Below are positions 25,391 through 33,658 of a stretch of DNA of 42,898 bases, piece by piece. The position numbers and the translations under genes are program-made. The notes under the pieces are model-generated. The model did not search any database. It was not told the origin of the DNA and saw only the letters and a program-made list of their open reading frames with translations. Every line of letters begins with the position of its first letter. Positions within the stretch are counted from its first letter, which is position 1. The stretch comes from Sediminibacterium sp. (GTDB lineage: Bacteria; Bacteroidota; Bacteroidia; Chitinophagales; Chitinophagaceae), in NCBI GenBank assembly GCA_027490265.1, contig JAIXYL010000123.1, forward strand, positions 1 through 42,898, given 5' to 3'.

Positions 25391-26818
25391 TTAAAAATGG
25401 TAGTTGAGTACAAAGTTATACAGAACCATATTCACTTTATTGATTTCGTATTTCGGCTGATTGTGCAATTCGCCCTGATTCATTTTGCTAACAATGAGTA
25501 ACTGTGCATCCAATCCTTGAAAGAAACCAGCAAAAGCATATCGAATATCTGCATTCACTTGAATATAAGACGGCAGGCCATATTTATTCAATTTTGTATC
25601 AGTTACATCAGGCAATTTAAAATACCCTGCAGCTAAATTGACTGTCCATTGTTTCTGAGGGATTTTATACGCCGCTTTGACTACGAAGGCTTGCACGTTT
25701 CCAAAACCCTCATTACGTTCTCTTGGCATGAACGTAAAAAATGGATCTCTCCCCCATTCTCTTGGCATTAAATATCTGCCTTCATTGGTAATGCGATTAT
25801 AGTTCAAGGACAGATCCCAAACAGGGGACTTATAACCCAATCTTGCACCAAAACTTAAAGCACTACTGTTTTTTTCCATATACCTTTTTGAGGGATCATG
25901 ATTACCGCCATTCCCAAGGGCATGCTGTTTGACCAATTGAAATGAAGTATAATAGTGATGGTGCGCTAAATTGGAAGGTAATTGATAGTCTGCTTGAATC
26001 ATTGCCGTATTAAACACATTTGGCAAATACAAATTCCATGCATGCAATTGAACTTGTTTAGTGGGTTCATGATGTATGCCGACTTGCCAAAGGTTACTGG
26101 CTTCTACATTGCCTGAATAGTCAGACTTAGTACCATCAACATTTACCCCTGATGGATAAACACCGATTGACTCCCCAACACCATACCACTTTACAGTACC
26201 CCTCGGAGAAATGGCATACAACAAACCACCTTCAATTTTAGTTTTGGGCAACGCATTGATGACCATCCAAAGTCCATCAACACCGGTTGGGCGCATTCTG
26301 CCATCTTGCAAATTGATAAACGGCGTATTGATTAACTGTCTTCCTAAAACAACCGTTGATTGTTTATAATTGTATTTGAGGTATAACTCTTCTAATCGAT
26401 CTAAATCATTGGTATTAGTAGGATTTTCAACATCAAATAAAGGCGTTTCAAACCTGCTGGTTTGGCCACTGAGCGGATCTTTTTTGGTTAAATCCGATGA
26501 GCCGATATTGAAAATATAAAAACCACTGACAGCAAACTGAAACCCTTTGAATCTGGCTGTTTCAAAACGTATACCCCCACCTACCGCGTTGGCATAAAAA
26601 TCTGACAACCCCTTTGCATTATCAGTTGTCATAAAAAAATATCTAAAATGTCCATTCACTGTACCCGACTTAAATGCGTGTAAAAGAGAAGATGTGTCAA
26701 TTGTAAGGTCTTTTTTTCCTTTCCACATATCAGGTTTAGTGATGAGTTCTTGGTGTTGGGAAAATGCATCGCTACACCATAACAAAACTGTTATAGAAAA
26801 AAATATCAGCCGCATCAT
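25391..26818 (-). CDS. Outer-membrane porin, OprD-like
   Basis: 475 residues with a signal peptide (MMRLIFFSITVLLWCSDAFS). The mature protein shows many alternating amphipathic strands, 'VNGHFRYFFMTTDNA', 'GGGIRFETARFKGFQFAVSG', 'STVVLGRQLINTPF', and ends in an aromatic strand 'VLYNFVLNYHF', as porins do. The layout matches the OprD/alginate-export group of substrate-selective porins. In this operon the likely cargo is a small sulfur oxyanion such as thiosulfate or tetrathionate (inferred from context only). It lies 2 bases upstream of the regulator and 70 bases after the TsdA-like gene. Confidence 0.82.
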   Translation of the reverse strand: MMRLIFFSITVLLWCSDAFSQHQELITKPDMWKGKKDLTIDTSSLLHAFKSGTVNGHFRYFFMTTDNAKGLSDFYANAVGGGIRFETARFKGFQFAVSGFYIFNIGSSDLTKKDPLSGQTSRFETPLFDVENPTNTNDLDRLEELYLKYNYKQSTVVLGRQLINTPFINLQDGRMRPTGVDGLWMVINALPKTKIEGGLLYAISPRGTVKWYGVGESIGVYPSGVNVDGTKSDYSGNVEASNLWQVGIHHEPTKQVQLHAWNLYLPNVFNTAMIQADYQLPSNLAHHHYYTSFQLVKQHALGNGGNHDPSKRYMEKNSSALSFGARLGYKSPVWDLSLNYNRITNEGRYLMPREWGRDPFFTFMPRERNEGFGNVQAFVVKAAYKIPQKQWTVNLAAGYFKLPDVTDTKLNKYGLPSYIQVNADIRYAFAGFFQGLDAQLLIVSKMNQGELHNQPKYEINKVNMVLYNFVLNYHF

Positions 26819-26888
26819 GAATAATTTTCGCTTTATCTAAGTGAATAATCAACCCCTGTAACTTGCGTGAGCAAAGTAGCAGGACCAT

Positions 26889-27953
26889 CTAATATGATTG
26901 CATTGGTTTAAATGGACCATATTTATGTTGTGCAGGACTAAATTTGTCTGCATAAGGGCCAAACGGATGATCGATGGGTTTTTTAGAAATATCTGGCCAA
27001 TCCTTGGGTACAGACAAATGCTTTCTAGGTTTACTTAGTACATATGCAGAAACATCCCATGCGTCTTCATCAGACAATTGAGGGTTTTCATGTGTAACGC
27101 CCAAAGGCATATTGTACTTAATGTACTTTGCAAAATTACTAATCCGAAATAACCCTGCACCATCATTAAAACTATTTTTACCCCATAAAGGTGGGTAACT
27201 GTATTCTACCTTATCAGGATTTAACACCCCTTCACCATTGGCTTGGTGACAGCTCTGGCACTTGGTTTCATAAACCAATTGTCCTTTTATAGGATCGGCT
27301 GCTCGATCTAAAAATGCAAGCGCTTTTAATCCTGACCCATTGGCATTTTCACCCTTAGGTACATTTGATCCTATATAATTGATATAAGCTACGATGGCCT
27401 GCATTTCTTTGCTAGTTGTATCTAACGCAGTACCATTCAAACTTCTTTCAAAACAATCATTGATCCGTTTATAAATATTTTCTGAGCTACCACTTCTAGT
27501 TCTAAACTTAGGATATGAAGCAGCCACGGCCCCGTAATTATTGCCATAAACCAATGTGCCAGCTTGTAAATGGCAATTCTGGCAATTTTGTCCATTGCTT
27601 ATTTGTAGCACAGAACCATTGGGTCCTAAATATTTTGCGGTGTGTGCTATTAACTCTCGACCATAGTACACTTGTTCTTTTTTTTCTGGGTCGGTTATCA
27701 GATCCAATGCTTTAGGTTGCCAATAAGCTCTTGCAACTTTAGATTGTTGATTGTTTTCCAATTGCGTTTCAGGGGAAGCGGGTGTTAATGCAATTTTATT
27801 AGATGACTTGAGCCATCCAGCAATGGTATCAGCATAATAAATAACCAAAGGCAACAACACAATACTGATGATTAACACAATAATCAGATTCAGCATGCGC
27901 TGTATCATTTTGATTAATCGTTGTTCTTTCTTAAATGGTTTCTTTGGTTCCAT
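26889..27953 (-). CDS. TsdA-like diheme thiosulfate dehydrogenase
   Basis: About 354 residues from the ATG at 27953 (the upstream TTG is unlikely). An uncleaved N-terminal membrane helix (about 20-42) anchors it on the periplasmic side. Two heme c sites are present: CQNCH (124-128) and CQSCH (232-236). After the first come the TsdA hallmarks 'CHLQAGTLVYGN', 'YPKFRTRSG' and 'NDCFERSLNG'; Cys167 in that last motif matches the unusual Cys axial ligand of heme 1 in TsdA. Met282 ('KYNMPLG') can ligate heme 2. TsdA joins two thiosulfates into tetrathionate, or does the reverse. Which direction works here is open. Lies inside the sulfur operon, 18 bases after the DUF6691 gene. Confidence 0.85.
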   Translation of the reverse strand: MEPKKPFKKEQRLIKMIQRMLNLIIVLIISIVLLPLVIYYADTIAGWLKSSNKIALTPASPETQLENNQQSKVARAYWQPKALDLITDPEKKEQVYYGRELIAHTAKYLGPNGSVLQISNGQNCQNCHLQAGTLVYGNNYGAVAASYPKFRTRSGSSENIYKRINDCFERSLNGTALDTTSKEMQAIVAYINYIGSNVPKGENANGSGLKALAFLDRAADPIKGQLVYETKCQSCHQANGEGVLNPDKVEYSYPPLWGKNSFNDGAGLFRISNFAKYIKYNMPLGVTHENPQLSDEDAWDVSAYVLSKPRKHLSVPKDWPDISKKPIDHPFGPYADKFSPAQHKYGPFKPMQSY

Positions 27954-27971
27954 GAGCAATGTGCTTGTTAA

Positions 27972-28385
27972 TTAATGTGGCAATTTTTTCATTAACACGC
28001 CATATAGGTAAGTCCCTACAATGGCAAAAAAGAACACAATGATCATCGATAAAAAGCCATAGCCAATATTTACAACCATCGGACCTGGGCATGCCCCACT
28101 TAAAGCCCAGCCTAATCCAAAAATGATCCCACCAATTAAATATCTGGCAACAGATTTGTCTTTTGGCAAGAAAAGAATGGGGTTGCCATGAAAATCACGA
28201 ATATTGAATTGCTTAATAATGGCAACACCAATAACGCCTAATGTTACCGCAGTTCCAATAATGCCATACATATGAAATGCTTGAAATCGAAACATTTCTT
28301 GAATTCTAAACCAAGACACTGCTTCAGATTTTGCCATCACAATGCCAAATACTATTCCTAATAATAAAAATTTAATCAACTTCAT
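27972..28385 (-). CDS. YeeE/YedE-family transporter, second half (DUF6691)
   Basis: 137 residues with four hydrophobic segments. The motif 'GLGWALSGACPGPM' contains Cys99 and is the second-repeat signature of YeeE/YedE proteins. The full-length relative TsuA imports thiosulfate through a chain of conserved cysteines; here the two repeats are separate genes, this one starting 3 bases after the other. They should assemble into one pore. Context with TsdA and persulfide enzymes supports thiosulfate or a similar sulfur compound as cargo. Confidence 0.88.
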   Translation of the reverse strand: MKLIKFLLLGIVFGIVMAKSEAVSWFRIQEMFRFQAFHMYGIIGTAVTLGVIGVAIIKQFNIRDFHGNPILFLPKDKSVARYLIGGIIFGLGWALSGACPGPMVVNIGYGFLSMIIVFFFAIVGTYLYGVLMKKLPH

Positions 28386-28388
28386 CTA

Positions 28389-28946
28389 TTATAATATTAA
28401 AGGCATTATTAAATAAGTCATCACCAATCCTCCAATAAAGAAACCAATTACTGCAATTAAAGATGGCAGTTGTAAATTTGATAACCCACTGATGGCATGA
28501 CCAGAGGTACAACCTCCCGCATATCTAGACCCAAACCCTACCATTAAACCACCAAGGGCTAAGATTAAAAAACCTTTAACCGTGAATACAGCATCCCACC
28601 CAAATAATTCCTTTGGCTGCAAAGATTCAGGTGCCGCAATGCCCATTTTACTTAAATCCTGAATGGTTGCATTTGAAATATTGACAGGGCCCCCATCTGA
28701 TAAAAACTGGGCTGCAATAAATCCACCAATGATGGAGCCGATTAAAAAAACAATATTCCAAGTTTGGGCCTTCCAATTAAAATCAAAAAATTTATTGGTT
28801 TTACCTAATCCTGCCGCGGCACAAATAGTGCGCAGATTTGAAGAGAATCCAAAGGATTGTCCAAAATACAGAAGGAAAAACATGATGCTTGCAATCATGG
28901 CACCAGAAAACCACCATGCCCATGTTTGTGTAATTAATTCACGCAT
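28389..28946 (-). CDS. YeeE/YedE-family transporter, first half
   Basis: 185 residues, five or so membrane segments. The signature 'GFGSRYAGGCTSGHAISGLS' carries Cys146 and is diagnostic of the family; Cys42 ('LRTICAAAGLG') may be the third conserved Cys. A hydrophilic stretch (82-115) joins helices 2 and 3. Together with the adjacent DUF6691 protein it makes the equivalent of a TsuA-type sulfur-compound importer of the inner membrane. Specificity is inferred from neighbours. Confidence 0.9.
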   Translation of the reverse strand: MRELITQTWAWWFSGAMIASIMFFLLYFGQSFGFSSNLRTICAAAGLGKTNKFFDFNWKAQTWNIVFLIGSIIGGFIAAQFLSDGGPVNISNATIQDLSKMGIAAPESLQPKELFGWDAVFTVKGFLILALGGLMVGFGSRYAGGCTSGHAISGLSNLQLPSLIAVIGFFIGGLVMTYLIMPLIL

Positions 28947-28958
28947 ATAGATATCTGA

Positions 28959-29792
28959 TTACTTTAAATGAAATGAAATAATTGGTTTAAATAAATGATT
29001 GATCAATTTTTCTGTAGCACTTTGATGCAGTAAACCCGCTTTCCCATGCGTACCAATACAAATGATATCCATATTCATCATTTGATTAAAATGAATGACC
29101 CCATTTTCCACATCTTTATCGTTCACAATATGACATTCAAAACTGTTGATGGCATTTAAATGTGCAAAATGTGCCATATTTAATTCAATTTGATCTTTAA
29201 CTGCATGAATATCCCCAGAGACAATTTGTAAAAAATGAAGGGTAGGATTAAACGCTACCAAAATTTTTTGCATTAGGCTTAAATCTTCTTTTGTTGGTTT
29301 AGAGAAATCATGAACCAATAACAAATGATTAATGCTTAAGTCAGACCTATCACACATTAAAGACAAAACTGGTATAGCAGATTTTCTTGCTACCATTTGC
29401 GTAGAACTACCAGATATTTTTTCTTTTATTCCCCATGCTCCTTTTGTACCCATGACGATTAAATCTACTTGATGGGTATTTGCGAATTGAACAATGGCAT
29501 TGGTTGGCTTTCCTAAAACCAAATGTGTTTGAATTTGCGCTCCATAGATTTGTTTCAAACTGGCCAATTGTCTTTCTGCAATGTCTTTTTGTTGATTGAT
29601 ATAAGCAATATCAATCTCTCCACAAGTACTGATTTGTCCATTGGCGTCCATGGTTACAGTATCAGGCACTGCTAATACATGCAAAAAATGAATATCAGTC
29701 TTGATTTTCTCTTCAAGCTTTTTTACCATAAGAAAAGCAAATTCAGATTGAACAGAGAAATCAGTTGGAATTAAAATTTTTAATGCGTTCAT
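28959..29792 (-). CDS. Tandem universal stress protein
   Basis: 277 residues made of two UspA domains (about 1-148 and 155-277). The first has a full ATP-type motif 'GTKGAWGIKEKISGSSTQMV'; the second has 'GTHGKAGLLHQSATEKLI'. Cytosolic. Usp proteins of this size are common in Bacteroidota stress operons, often near Crp/Fnr regulators. Its presence in the sulfur unit suggests that the unit responds to a stress state and not only to nutrient supply; the biochemical role is unknown. Confidence 0.9.
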   Translation of the reverse strand: MNALKILIPTDFSVQSEFAFLMVKKLEEKIKTDIHFLHVLAVPDTVTMDANGQISTCGEIDIAYINQQKDIAERQLASLKQIYGAQIQTHLVLGKPTNAIVQFANTHQVDLIVMGTKGAWGIKEKISGSSTQMVARKSAIPVLSLMCDRSDLSINHLLLVHDFSKPTKEDLSLMQKILVAFNPTLHFLQIVSGDIHAVKDQIELNMAHFAHLNAINSFECHIVNDKDVENGVIHFNQMMNMDIICIGTHGKAGLLHQSATEKLINHLFKPIISFHLK

Positions 29793-29805
29793 TTGGCTTG
29801 ATTAA

Positions 29806-30117
29806 TTAGTGAACAAATTGAGCCACATTTTGCCAAGTGCCTCCATTTATGACATTGTTAATGCCTTGTTGCTCTAACAATGATTTGGCCATTCCACTTC
29901 TATTACCGCTTCTACAAAAAACAATAACACTGGTTTTATTTTTGAATTTAGCAATCTCTTTGGTAATATTATCCAAAGGGATATTGACTGAGCCTTTAAC
30001 ATGGCCATCAGCAAATTCGCCTGGGGTTCTAACATCTACTAAAAAAGCACCTTCGTTGATTTTTGATGTTAAATCAACTGAAGGCCCGCCTCCAAATAAT
30101 TGACTAAAAATACTCAT
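29806..30117 (-). CDS. Single-domain rhodanese
   Basis: 103 residues, one complete rhodanese domain with the active-site loop 'VFCRSGNRSG' (Cys68) and 'DVRTPGEFADGHVKGSVNIP' at the CDC25-like start. It moves sulfane sulfur between thiols through a Cys persulfide. The six-residue loop with Arg fits a thiosulfate or persulfide sulfurtransferase. No signal peptide, so cytosolic. Placed between thioredoxin, a possible sulfur acceptor, and the Usp gene. Confidence 0.93.
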   Translation of the reverse strand: MSIFSQLFGGGPSVDLTSKINEGAFLVDVRTPGEFADGHVKGSVNIPLDNITKEIAKFKNKTSVIVFCRSGNRSGMAKSLLEQQGINNVINGGTWQNVAQFVH

Positions 30118-30125
30118 AACTTGAT

Positions 30126-30419
30126 TTATTTAAATTTTTCTAAAATATTGACTAAACCCGCTTTTGGCACCACACCGCTTTGTCTCCAAACGGGTTGTCC
30201 TTCCTTAAACACAATTAATGTGGGTACCCCTTGAACTTGGTAAGCAGCAGCGGCCTGTGGATTTTTATCAACGTCAACTTTAATAATGGTGACTTGATCA
30301 CCCATTCGGTCTTTTACTTCTTTTAATATAGGCGACATCATTTTACATGGCCCACACCATTCTGCGAAAAAATCTACCAATACTGGCTTTTCTGATTGTA
30401 TCATTTCATTAAAAGTCAT
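30126..30419 (-). CDS. Thioredoxin
   Basis: 97 residues, complete thioredoxin fold with the WCGPC active site (21-25) and cis-Pro in 'QGVPTLIVF'. No signal peptide. As part of the sulfur operon it probably reduces persulfidated rhodanese or OsmC partners rather than serving as the main cellular thioredoxin (inference). It lies 8 bases upstream of the rhodanese gene. Confidence 0.94.
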   Translation of the reverse strand: MTFNEMIQSEKPVLVDFFAEWCGPCKMMSPILKEVKDRMGDQVTIIKVDVDKNPQAAAAYQVQGVPTLIVFKEGQPVWRQSGVVPKAGLVNILEKFK

Positions 30420-30435
30420 TGCACTAAAATTTAGG

Positions 30436-30645
30436 TTAAACTGATGTACTGCTTGATTCTTTTTGAAACATACCCAATAATAATGCGCCCATTAAAGCGC
30501 CATAAAGGGTACTATTGAGCGGTTTTGATGTGATGGCACAAGTACCAGAACTGCAACCAACTTGTTGCCAATAAATATAGCCTGCAATGGCACCCAAGAT
30601 TGCTCCAAACAAATACAATTTATGTTGACTAAACCACTTCTTCAT
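30436..30645 (-). CDS. DUF6132-like small membrane protein
   Basis: 69 residues from the ATG at 30645; the longer frame to 30783 only duplicates the sequence of the upstream gene in another frame. One or two hydrophobic segments flank a 'WQQVGCSSGTCAITSKP' loop with two Cys; this short Cys motif followed by 'NSTLYGALMGALL' is characteristic of DUF6132. It overlaps the upstream gene by 17 bases. The paired cysteines could carry sulfane sulfur, but no function is established. Confidence 0.85.
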   Translation of the reverse strand: MKKWFSQHKLYLFGAILGAIAGYIYWQQVGCSSGTCAITSKPLNSTLYGALMGALLLGMFQKESSSTSV

Positions 30646-30865
30646 ATTGTACATCTTTTTGTGGGTTATCGGTTTTTTTAACTGGTGTATAGCAACCTCC
30701 AGTACCACAGCATCCAGTATTGAATAATGCCATGAGGGTAAACAATAAACCAGCGATACCAAAAACGCTGTCTCTGTTAACAAATGCCTGTATCATAATG
30801 CCAATACCAGCCAACAACCGAAGCACACGCATCAAACTCCAATGATTCAAAATTGTTTCTTTCAT
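30629..30865 (-). CDS. Small Cys-rich membrane protein, first gene of the ten-gene sulfur unit
   Basis: About 78 residues from the ATG at 30865 (an ATG at 30874 is also possible). One long hydrophobic region (about 12-48, perhaps two helices) is followed by 'NTGCCGTGGCYTP' with three Cys and a charged tail. It resembles the DUF2892/YgaP-type inner-membrane proteins found beside rhodaneses. It directly follows a perfect operator palindrome and promoter, and opens the unit that ends with the regulator at 24756. Confidence 0.8.
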   Translation of the reverse strand: MKETILNHWSLMRVLRLLAGIGIMIQAFVNRDSVFGIAGLLFTLMALFNTGCCGTGGCYTPVKKTDNPQKDVQYEEVV

Positions 30866-30885
30866 AGCATACATTTATAATCATA

Positions 30886-30933
30886 CAAATCTAACATTAC
30901 AAAAAGCCGAAAATGGTAACAAAAGTTACCATT
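30886..30933 (-). promoter_or_regulatory. Operator-promoter of the ten-gene sulfur unit
   Basis: AATGGTAAC (30912-30920) and GTTACCATT (30925-30933) form a perfect 9-bp inverted repeat around AAAA. On the minus strand TAGATTTG (30886-30893) is the -7 box. The palindrome centre is 29.5 bases from the box, about -41.5 from the predicted start near 30881, replacing the -33 element. This is the layout of an FNR class II activated promoter. Confidence 0.82.
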
Positions 30934-30940
30934 CAGATTG

Positions 30941-31381
30941 CTAATAAAGAAAGGGGAATAATTTATAGGAAAATTTCTGGTAAGACTTGTATTTAGGAAA
31001 CTTCTCTGCCAGCATTTTCTCTTCCCAATTCAATTTGATAATTAAAACGGTACATAATCCAACCCAAATCAACAGGTTGATCCAATAAAAATTAACCACA
31101 ATAAGACCAGCAGTAAACAATAATACTGCGGTATACATTGGGTGCCGAATAGACCGATATGGCCCATTTGTCACCAAATCTGCTTCCATATGAGGGATGG
31201 GAAGGATCCTAATTTTACTAACACGCATCACCCAAATGGCCCATGCACCTAATATTATTCCGAAGGCACATAACAACAATGCCAATAGGTTTAACTGAAA
31301 TGGATATGCAGCAATAACCAGCCATCCAATAGCCGAAAATTGGAGCACAACTAGGCTGTATGCATTGAAGCGATTATGCAT
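30941..31381 (-). CDS. Isoprenylcysteine methyltransferase-like membrane protein
   Basis: 146 residues with four or five hydrophobic segments. 'TNGPYRSIRHPMYTAVLLFT' and the late 'EEKMLAEKFPKYKSYQ' are the SAM-binding signature of the ICMT/phospholipid methyltransferase superfamily. The bacterial members methylate lipids, small molecules or unknown thiols. Being the last gene after the persulfide dioxygenase and OsmC genes (8-base overlap with OsmC), it might methylate a thiol or sulfide, a speculative idea from context. Confidence 0.82.
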   Translation of the reverse strand: MHNRFNAYSLVVLQFSAIGWLVIAAYPFQLNLLALLLCAFGIILGAWAIWVMRVSKIRILPIPHMEADLVTNGPYRSIRHPMYTAVLLFTAGLIVVNFYWINLLIWVGLCTVLIIKLNWEEKMLAEKFPKYKSYQKFSYKLFPFLY

Positions 31382-31817
31382 GTGCTATTTTAACAATCGC
31401 ATCTAATTTAACATCAGATTTAATTGAATTTGAAATCAAACAAGCTTTTTCGGTTTTCTCTAAAATACGCATGGCTCTTTCTGCCTGATGTTCATCTGTA
31501 ATAACCAAAACTGGTTTTAATAATACCGTCGTTATTTGATACTTCCCTTCGGGTTGTTCTAATAACCCAATTGCTTTACAATCCAACGAAAGATATTCTA
31601 GTTTAGAATTTTCTGCAATTGCCAAAAATGTTGTCATATAACATGCATTCACAGCAGCCACTAACAAATGTTCTGGCGACCAAATACCTGGCATCCCTTT
31701 GGTGAATTCTGGAGGTGTTGCCACTTCTATAGAATGATTTAATACAGGGGAACTGATGGTGCCTTTCCGATCACTGGTCCAAACTAAATCTACTTCATAA
31801 TGATGTGTCTGGTTCAT
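31374..31817 (-). CDS. OsmC/Ohr-family peroxiredoxin
   Basis: 147 residues. The two conserved cysteines are Cys59 ('VAAVNACYMTTF') and Cys126 ('TEKACLISNS'), as in OsmC hydroperoxide reductases; Glu49 ('SPEHLL') is also kept. The family reduces organic hydroperoxides; some members handle sulfane sulfur and polysulfides, which suits this position between the persulfide dioxygenase fusion and the methyltransferase. It starts 2 bases after the dioxygenase gene stop. Confidence 0.92.
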   Translation of the reverse strand: MNQTHHYEVDLVWTSDRKGTISSPVLNHSIEVATPPEFTKGMPGIWSPEHLLVAAVNACYMTTFLAIAENSKLEYLSLDCKAIGLLEQPEGKYQITTVLLKPVLVITDEHQAERAMRILEKTEKACLISNSIKSDVKLDAIVKIAHA

Positions 31818-31819
31818 AA

Positions 31820-33235
31820 TTAAATGTTTAAAAGTTTAGATGGACAAACAAAATCAGTTTTTGGAACTTTGGTTTCAGCAATGGCTTTATAACCTCCTGC
31901 TATTTCTGTGAAATTTCTATACCCTCTTGCTTGTAAAATACTGGCTGCAATCATGCTTCTATATCCTCCCGCGCAATGCATAAAGAAATGTTTTTGTGGA
32001 TCAATCTCTTTGATCCATTCATTGATATAAGACAAAGGCTTATTAATGGCATTGTTTACATGTTCTGCAGTATATTCAGATTCACGACGTATGTCAAAAA
32101 CAAGGTCATCATTGTCATCAAAATTTTGTTCAAACAGCTGCGCACTAATCCTTTCCACTGTATCTACAATTTTACCCGCTTTCAACCAAGCTTCATACCC
32201 ACCAGACAGATATCCAATAACTTGATCAAATCCAACCCTACTTAATCGAGTCACTGCTTCTTCTTGCATCCCATCATTACATACTAATAAAATGGGTTGC
32301 TTCACGTCAACGATTAATGCACCTACCCATGGGGCAAAATCTCCATTTAAACCAATATTAATTGACTGCGGAATATATCCCCTGAAAAACAGATCAGGGT
32401 CTCTGGTATCTAAAATAAGTGCTCCTGTTTCTTCAGCAGCTACTTCAAATGCTTCCACTTCCAAGGCACGTGTACCATTACTCAACACTTGATCGAAAGA
32501 AGTATAGCCTTGTTTATTCATGGCTACATTCATCCCGAAATAACCAGGAGGTGGCAATAAACCATCTGTAACGGCTTTAATAAAACTTTCTTTATCTGGC
32601 TGATTTAATGCATAATTCACCAACTTTTGATTGCCAAGTGAATCAACCGTTTCTGTCATCATGTTTTTTCCGCATGCACTTCCTGCACCATGTGCTGGAT
32701 AAACAATCACATCATCAGCCAATGGCATGATTTTGTTTAACAAACTTTCATATAATAATCCAGCTAATGCTTCCTGTGTCATATTAGCTGCTTTTTGGGC
32801 CAAATCGGGTCTTCCTACATCACCTAAGAAAAGTGTATCCCCGCTAAAAATACAATGGTCTTTGCCTTGCGCATCAATTAATAAGAACGTACTGCTTTCC
32901 ATTGTATGACCCGGTGTATGCAATACTTTTATAGTAATATCACCTACTTTAAATAATTCACCATCATTTGCCGTGATGCAATCAAATGATGCTTTTGCAG
33001 TTGGACCATAAACAATGGCTGCACCTGTAGCCTGACTCAAATCAACATGACCACTCACAAAATCAGCATGAAAATGTGTTTCAAAAATATACTTCAATTT
33101 AACTTGGTCTTTTTCAAGTCTGTCTAAGTATGGTTTTGTTTCACGCAACGGATCAACAATTGCAGCTTCGCCATTTGAGACAATATAATAAGCCCCTTGC
33201 GCCAAACAGCCAGTATAAATTTGTTCAATTTTCAT
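31820..33235 (-). CDS. Persulfide dioxygenase-rhodanese fusion (CstB-like), two active rhodanese sites
   Basis: About 471 residues from the ATG at 33235. The N-terminal metallo-beta-lactamase domain (1-240) has the iron ligands 'THFHADF' (54-58), His110 ('HTPGHT'), Asp133 ('SGDTLF') and His182 ('YPAHGAGSACG'), as in ETHE1/CstB persulfide dioxygenases. Two rhodanese domains follow; both keep the catalytic Cys (about 319, 'LLVCNDGMQ', and 421, 'MHCAGGYRS'). The enzyme should oxidise glutathione-like or other low-molecular-weight persulfides to sulfite and combine them to thiosulfate. It heads a three-gene unit with OsmC and the methyltransferase, behind its own operator. A paralogue lies at 33754. 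Confidence 0.92.
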   Translation of the reverse strand: MKIEQIYTGCLAQGAYYIVSNGEAAIVDPLRETKPYLDRLEKDQVKLKYIFETHFHADFVSGHVDLSQATGAAIVYGPTAKASFDCITANDGELFKVGDITIKVLHTPGHTMESSTFLLIDAQGKDHCIFSGDTLFLGDVGRPDLAQKAANMTQEALAGLLYESLLNKIMPLADDVIVYPAHGAGSACGKNMMTETVDSLGNQKLVNYALNQPDKESFIKAVTDGLLPPPGYFGMNVAMNKQGYTSFDQVLSNGTRALEVEAFEVAAEETGALILDTRDPDLFFRGYIPQSINIGLNGDFAPWVGALIVDVKQPILLVCNDGMQEEAVTRLSRVGFDQVIGYLSGGYEAWLKAGKIVDTVERISAQLFEQNFDDNDDLVFDIRRESEYTAEHVNNAINKPLSYINEWIKEIDPQKHFFMHCAGGYRSMIAASILQARGYRNFTEIAGGYKAIAETKVPKTDFVCPSKLLNI

Positions 33236-33262
33236 AACCAAAATTTTAAGTAATTAGATATG

Positions 33263-33306
33263 TAAATGTCTATGATAACCTGAAGTATTTTGGTATCAAA
33301 AGTTAC
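33263..33306 (-). promoter_or_regulatory. Operator-promoter of the CstB-like unit
   Basis: GTATC-AAAA-GTTAC (33293-33306) is a near-palindrome of the island type. At exactly 29.5 bases from its centre the minus strand has GACATTTA (33263-33270), matching TAnnTTTG at 4 of the 6 fixed positions. The predicted start is near 33258. Confidence 0.65.
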
Positions 33307-33323
33307 TTTTAAGAGACGCCCAT

Positions 33324-33638
33324 TTACTTTTGAGCAGTATATGCTTCGGGGGATTTCAAGAATGCTTCTTTACACTCAGCAGCACAAAATCCGTAGACCT
33401 TTCCTTTAAAATGGGCCGTATCAGCAATGCCAGCAGTCACAGGCATGCCGCAAATAAAATCGCGTTTATTTTGGACCATATCTGCTGTAAAATGATGGCT
33501 TGTATCAGCATGATTGACGGTCATTTGTGATCCATATTTCACTGGCGCAACAGCAGCATCTTTTGATGGTTCACTATTGGTGCAAGCCAATAAAAAAACC
33601 AATACTAACACACTCAAAAATTCAATTGATTTACGCAT
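33324..33638 (-). CDS. YHS-domain lipoprotein
   Basis: 104 residues. A lipobox ('LVFLLAC', Cys19) makes it a lipoprotein. After a short linker with His residues, the C-terminal half is a YHS domain: 'DFICGMPVTAGIADTAHFKG' and 'VYGFCAAECKEAFLKSPEAY', with three Cys typical of metal binding. YHS domains occur in metal-transporting ATPases and copper or heavy-metal chaperones. In this island it could handle a thiophilic metal such as copper. Monocistronic; its operator is the most divergent of the five. Confidence 0.87.
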   Translation of the reverse strand: MRKSIEFLSVLVLVFLLACTNSEPSKDAAVAPVKYGSQMTVNHADTSHHFTADMVQNKRDFICGMPVTAGIADTAHFKGKVYGFCAAECKEAFLKSPEAYTAQK

Positions 33639-33658
33639 ATATCTATATTTTATGATGA

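Noticed and set aside
26858-26871. GTAAC-TTGC-GTGAG as a sixth operator before the porin gene
   Set aside because: The second half-site is poor and the position 29.5 bases downstream holds TAAAGCGA, which does not resemble a -7 box. The porin is more likely read from the upstream unit.
30646-30783. N-terminal extension of the DUF6132 gene
   Set aside because: It overlaps most of the upstream Cys-rich gene in another frame and adds residues with no membrane or family pattern; the ATG at 30645 gives the usual length.
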